Assembly (NCBI GenBank): GCA_964407525.1
Contig: CAYOWC010000157.1
Coordinates: 1-10,930, forward strand
Source: DUZB01 sp964407525
GTDB lineage: Bacteria > Desulfobacterota > DSM-4660 > Desulfatiglandales > Desulfatiglandaceae
Length of the DNA stretch: 10,930 nucleotides
Direction: 5' to 3'
Part shown: positions 8,541 through 10,930 of the stretch, one piece after another
How the letters are laid out: the number at the start of each line of letters is the position of its first letter
Numbering within the stretch: position 1 is the first letter of the stretch
The notes under the pieces: generated by a model
What the model saw: only the letters and a program-made list of their open reading frames with translations
The model's database searches: none
Told to the model about the DNA's origin: nothing
Translations under genes and position numbers: made by a program

Positions 8541-8687
8541 AATGTTCTCGCGCAGAGACGCAGGGGCGCGGAGAATGAAGAAAATAGTATTGGCGGAAAA
8601 ATATTCCAAGCAATGACGATAGCCGGAAGGAGATGGTGTGTCTATGGTAGAAAAGGAAAAATCTCTGCGCCTCTGCGCGAGAACATT
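8541..8687. repeat. Intergenic hairpin repeat with 8-nt modular arms (element B)
   Basis: The left arm (8541-8574, 34 nt) and right arm (8662-8687, 26 nt) are inverted copies around an 87-nt centre. The left arm carries one extra 8-nt unit and one substitution relative to the reverse complement of the right arm. The element starts 6 nt after the tamB stop. A 21-nt core of its right arm (8662-8682) matches element A at 18 positions; all three differences are C/T, two of them 8 nt apart and so at the same place in successive units. No T-run follows the right arm. It probably belongs to the same dispersed repeat superfamily as element A but to another subfamily. Confidence 0.8.
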
Positions 8688-8714
8688 GCCGAGGTGAACG
8701 GTGTCCGATTTGCC

Positions 8715-8743
8715 TTGACAACCTTGTGACCCATTGTTATTTG
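8715..8743 (+). promoter_or_regulatory. Sigma-70-like promoter for the Tim44-domain gene
   Basis: A perfect -35 box TTGACA (8715-8720) is followed after 17 nt by TATTTG (8738-8743). The weak -10 is helped by a TGT just before it (8735-8737), an extended -10 arrangement. It would start transcription near 8750, about 70 nt ahead of the ATG at 8821, and it lies just downstream of repeat element B, so the gene is likely expressed apart from tamB. Confidence 0.5.
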
Positions 8744-8820
8744 TTCAAAAAATTTAAAATGAATGACTGGTTCACCTGTCGCTATCTAAGGGCACTGTGG
8801 ACACAGATCAGGGAGGCTTC

Positions 8821-9756
8821 ATGTCAAAATCAACGAGAATCCGCAGCACGGTTTTAATCAGTGCTCTTTTATTTGCATTCTGTTTTATCGCTTCAACCTT
8901 TCTGGATGAGGCCGACGCAAGATCCAGGGGAGGCGGCCGTTCTTTCAGTAGAAGCAAATCGTACAGCAGAACACCATCAAAAACCAGTCCGACCACGCGG
9001 AACAGCATGAATAGGAGCATGAGAAGTTCCAGCTTCATGCGGGGGCTTGGCGGAGGTCTTCTTGGTGGTTTTCTCGGAAGCATGCTCTTCGGGGGTGTAG
9101 GCCACGCGGGGGGAGGGGGAGGCGGTTTCGGCGGCAGCGGAATTGGTCTCTTTGAGATACTGATCATCGGTGGAATCATCTTTTTCCTTTACAAAAAATT
9201 CGTGCGCCGTAAAGCCGAATCTTCCGGATCGGCAGCCTATTCCGGCTCCGAATCGGCTTACGATTCCGGAGGGGATGCTTACCAGAGGTCTGCCGGTTCC
9301 ATTCCTGATCTGGCCCCTCCGGGGGCGGATACGGGTGATCCTGTATCCGATCCCTCTTTTGACCAAGAGGCATTCAAGGAATTTGCACAGGACGTCTTTT
9401 TCAAGGTGCAGGCCGCCTGGACCCGGCGAGACATCGCAGTCATGCGACAGTATTTGGGCAGCGAACTGCTTTCGGAATATGAAGACCATTTCGCGGACCT
9501 GAAGGCAAAAGGCCGGATCAATAAGTTGGAGAACATCGCGGTCAGAAAGGTGGAGATCGTGGATTCAGGAGAAATGGGAGGAGAGGACTTCATCATCGTG
9601 CGTTTCATGGCCAACCTGTTAGATTATACGGTAGATGAAGCCTCCGGAAAAGTCCTGGAAGGGGACTCGGCGGAACCCGTAAAATTTGATGAAAAATGGG
9701 CCTTTGCCAGGCCAAAGGGCTCCTTTGATTGGAAACTGGAGGGGATACGAAATTAA
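8821..9756 (+). CDS. Tim44-like domain membrane protein with Ser/Arg- and Gly-rich N-terminal region
   Basis: A 311-residue protein. In order: a signal peptide (about 1-33, ending ADA), a Ser/Arg-rich segment (34-73), a Gly-rich stretch (75-107, including a run of Gly at 97-102), a transmembrane helix (about 108-124) followed by the basic KKFVRRK, a Ser/Gly/Pro linker (about 132-178), and a C-terminal domain (about 180-311) resembling bacterial Tim44-like domains (FFKVQAAWTRRDI..., then DFIIVRFMANLLDYTVDE and a WAFARP segment). The family is related to mitochondrial Tim44 and to NTF2-like folds, but its bacterial role is poorly known; membrane-associated binding or scaffolding is an inference. 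I chose the ATG at 8821 because GGGAGG lies 4-5 nt upstream; an in-frame GTG at 8797 lacks such a site and would put eight polar residues ahead of the signal peptide. The gene follows tamB with its own promoter and is convergent with the channel gene. Confidence 0.85.
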   Translation: MSKSTRIRSTVLISALLFAFCFIASTFLDEADARSRGGGRSFSRSKSYSRTPSKTSPTTRNSMNRSMRSSSFMRGLGGGLLGGFLGSMLFGGVGHAGGGGGGFGGSGIGLFEILIIGGIIFFLYKKFVRRKAESSGSAAYSGSESAYDSGGDAYQRSAGSIPDLAPPGADTGDPVSDPSFDQEAFKEFAQDVFFKVQAAWTRRDIAVMRQYLGSELLSEYEDHFADLKAKGRINKLENIAVRKVEIVDSGEMGGEDFIIVRFMANLLDYTVDEASGKVLEGDSAEPVKFDEKWAFARPKGSFDWKLEGIRN

Positions 9757-9762
9757 AAACTG

Positions 9763-9793
9763 CAGTAGGCAGTAGGAAGTAAGAAGTAGGCAG
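9763..9793. repeat. Heptamer tandem array (CAGTAGG type)
   Basis: Four consecutive 7-nt units read CAGTAGG, CAGTAGG, AAGTAAG and AAGTAGG, followed by a partial CAG. The array starts 6 nt after the stop codon of the Tim44-domain gene. Confidence 0.75.
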
Positions 9794-9811
9794 CACTCGT
9801 TTTGAAACTAC

Positions 9812-9846
9812 TTTGGTTCTGGTTGCTCGTTACTCGTTGCTGGTTC
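9812..9846. repeat. Second heptamer tandem array (CTCGTTG type)
   Basis: Five consecutive 7-nt units read TTTGGTT, CTGGTTG, CTCGTTA, CTCGTTG and CTGGTTC. The first is the most divergent; the last four form a 28-nt block, the same size as the four-unit array upstream. The sequence then runs into CCTCGTTCCC and the hairpin at 9850-9875. Confidence 0.65.
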
Positions 9847-9849
9847 CCT

Positions 9850-9875
9850 CGTTCCCATGCTCCAGCGTGGGAATG
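9850..9875. repeat. REP-like palindromic hairpin (TTCCCATGCT/AGCGTGGGAA)
   Basis: TTCCCATGCT (9852-9861) and AGCGTGGGAA (9864-9873) pair over ten positions with one G-T wobble, and the stem extends by a wobble and a C-G pair outward. From memory, close variants of this hairpin recur between genes in many bacteria. No T-run follows, so I call it a repeat rather than a terminator. Confidence 0.65.
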
Positions 9876-9897
9876 CATAGTTTCTTTCTCGATCAGC

Positions 9898-9915
9898 TCC
9901 CGCTTTTAAGCGGGA
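9898..9915. repeat. Hairpin TCCCGCTT-TT-AAGCGGGA
   Basis: Eight-base perfect arms around a TT centre, which folds as a short stem with a tetraloop. There is no T-run on either strand, so it is probably another REP-like module rather than a terminator. Confidence 0.55.
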
Positions 9916-9955
9916 AGGCGGCGCTCGTGTGAAACGAAAAGCGAATATCCAGGAA

Positions 9956-10014
9956 AGCAAAGACTCCGATATCGAACAAGGAATAACGAGGTAAGCGAAG
10001 ACTCCGATGTCGAA
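9956..10014. repeat. Direct repeat with 38-nt period
   Basis: Two 21-nt copies (9956-9976 and 9994-10014) share 19 positions around the core AAGACTCCGAT. Both differences are A/G. They are imperfect copies within the repeat-rich gap. Confidence 0.6.
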
Positions 10015-10098
10015 GGAAGGTATTCTATCGAACCTATTTGCCGTGAAAAAGTCAGAGCGAACATCCACGCCTCGTCATTTTGCGGTTCTTGCCCATAG

Positions 10099-10117
10099 AT
10101 CACGTCTTTAGCGTGAT
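10099..10117. repeat. Short hairpin ATCACG...CGTGAT
   Basis: Six-base perfect arms (10099-10104 and 10112-10117) around a 7-nt loop, about 55 nt beyond the 3' end of the channel gene. On the channel strand no T-run follows, so a terminator role is doubtful. Confidence 0.4.
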
Positions 10118-10169
10118 TTGATATTCTGCGGTTTGCTCTTTCTGGATTTCACACTCCGGAGCAACCGTG

Positions 10170-10676
10170 TCAAAATTTCCCGTCATTTTTAGGCCGTATT
10201 TGCCTGCGGTAGATATACATCCCCACAAGACTTGCAATAAAGAAAATGATATAAAACTGGCCGATAAGGCCCTCAAGGATTGTGAGAGTCTGCGCTATAT
10301 TTGACAAGGCCACCACATCACCATATCCGATGGTGAGGAGTGTGACGAAACTGTAATAAAACAAAAGGGCGTACACCTCGTCCATACCCGGGTTGGGGCC
10401 GTGTATCCCAAAACTGAAGGACCCGGGATGAATCAGTTCAAGATTAACGAACAGGATGGTCCAGAACAATCCCATCAGAACATAGACGCAAAGGCCACCC
10501 ATCACGGTATCCAGCCTGATGTCCTGCTGCTTGACAACATGGGTCGCGATTTCCAGGGTAACAAGAAAAAGGAAGGCGCACGACAGGAAATTAGTCACGA
10601 TAAAAACGTGCAACCGGTCAGTGAAATAGCTGGTTACTTCTCCAACAATGACCAGTGCGCCAAAGATAATAACCAA
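10170..10676 (-). CDS. Potassium-channel pore portion (Ion_trans_2-like), 3' part of a split gene
   Basis: This 168-residue open frame encodes hydrophobic helices and the canonical selectivity filter TIGYGD (115-120), flanked by a pore helix (LLFYYSFVTLL) and a final membrane helix (about 133-155) ending in a basic tail YRRQIRPKNDGKF. That is the two-helix-plus-pore signature of prokaryotic K+ channels in the cytoplasmic membrane. The only start codon near the 5' end is a TTG at 10676 with no ribosome site. Immediately upstream, in another frame, lies a matching N-terminal membrane segment that has a good ribosome site and ATG. Joining them (one T fewer at 10680-10685) gives a continuous protein of about 225 residues with TIGYGD at 172-177. 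So this is most likely the 3' part of one gene rather than a gene of its own. No RCK or other regulatory domain is visible. Confidence 0.8.
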   Translation of the reverse strand: MVIIFGALVIVGEVTSYFTDRLHVFIVTNFLSCAFLFLVTLEIATHVVKQQDIRLDTVMGGLCVYVLMGLFWTILFVNLELIHPGSFSFGIHGPNPGMDEVYALLFYYSFVTLLTIGYGDVVALSNIAQTLTILEGLIGQFYIIFFIASLVGMYIYRRQIRPKNDGKF

Positions 10677-10677
10677 C

Positions 10678-10848
10678 TTAAAAAACGGCCGGCGCGAAAA
10701 GAAAGAGATAAAAGAACATATCGGCTACAAATCCGGCTGCAAAACTGTGTTCAAAAAGAGGCGAAATTAACGACATCCCCAGAAAAAACACCAATATCAA
10801 AGCAAAACGATTTTTTGCACGTTTGTCCCGAGACAGTCCGAACTTCAT
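10678..10848 (-). pseudogene. N-terminal part of the channel gene, separated by a +1-type frame break
   Basis: An ATG at 10846-10848, preceded by AGAGGA about 10 nt upstream (with AAGGAG just beyond), opens a frame of 56 codons. It encodes a basic N-terminus and hydrophobic segments (FALILVFFLGMSLISPLF at 15-32, then MFFYLFLFAPAVF), and stops at TAA 10678-10680. The stop arises directly in a T6 run: GCC GTT TTT TAA G. Removing one T reads GCC GTT TTT AAG and continues into the pore-encoding frame. An in-frame TAA nine codons above the ATG excludes a longer N-terminus. The break may be a real mutation, an assembly error in the homopolymer, or a frameshift made by the ribosome or by transcript slippage. 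Confidence 0.65.
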
Positions 10849-10930
10849 GCGGTTTCCGTCCTCTCCTTGTTTTTACGGCTCAACGCGCCTATGGGAAAGT
10901 AAGTCAAGAAAAAACACTTCCCCATTAGAA

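Larger units (their letters stand above)
9757..10169. other. Non-coding mosaic of short repeats between convergent genes
   Basis: This 413-nt gap separates the 3' ends of the Tim44-domain gene and the channel gene. I see no believable gene; small open frames here run through repeats and lack ribosome sites. It holds two heptamer arrays, three small hairpins and a 38-nt-period direct repeat, listed separately. No classic hairpin-plus-T-run terminator was found for either flanking gene. Confidence 0.65.

Noticed and set aside
8538..8729. 63-codon open frame on the plus strand (starts MNVLAQRRRGAEN)
   Set aside because: It begins inside the left arm of repeat element B and spans the whole element; there is no ribosome site and no protein-like composition.
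9808..10103. Two minus-strand open frames of 86 and 65 codons
   Set aside because: Both are translations of the heptamer, hairpin and direct-repeat modules, without ribosome sites.
10401..10928. 175-codon plus-strand open frame near the window end
   Set aside because: It is antisense to the channel gene, including the TIGYGD-flanking helices and the ATG region; its polar sequence has no recognisable domain.

Overview
The window looks like chromosomal DNA from a Gram-negative, delta-proteobacterial-type organism (Desulfobacterota or a relative). That assignment is an inference. It rests on an outer-membrane Omp85 protein and its inner-membrane partner, a bacterial Tim44-like lipid-anchored-looking or membrane protein, a sigma-54-like promoter, and intergenic hairpin repeats of a kind that I recall as common in that group. 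There is no phage, transposase, CRISPR or tRNA/rRNA signal, and most of the window is housekeeping or envelope biology.

Layout: (1) 17-1660, minus strand, a DEAD-box RNA helicase of the DeaD/CsdA type with a C-terminal DbpA-like RNA-binding domain. (2) 1661-2023, a divergent intergenic region holding a perfect 16-bp palindrome, a good -24/-12 match and a small hairpin. (3) 2024-3952 and 4149-8534, plus strand, a TamA-like Omp85 protein followed by a very long TamB-like (AsmA-like/DUF490) protein. These form the outer- and inner-membrane halves of a translocation and assembly (or lipid-transfer) module. (4) 8821-9756, plus strand, a Tim44-domain membrane protein with its own sigma-70-like promoter. 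(5) 9757-10169, a non-coding stretch made of several short repeat modules. (6) 10170-10848, minus strand, a TIGYGD potassium-channel gene split by a one-base shift in a T6 run.

The tamA and tamB genes are codirectional and separated by 196 nt, most of which is a hairpin repeat. A related but distinct hairpin repeat sits 6 nt after the tamB stop. Both elements have arms built of 8-nt units, and in each the two arms differ by one unit.

I do not see a clear undescribed multi-gene system. The items most worth a second look are the paired modular hairpin repeats around tamB, the sigma-54-like promoter plus palindrome ahead of tamA, the G9 tract in tamB, the split channel gene, and the heptamer/hairpin mosaic at 9763-10117.
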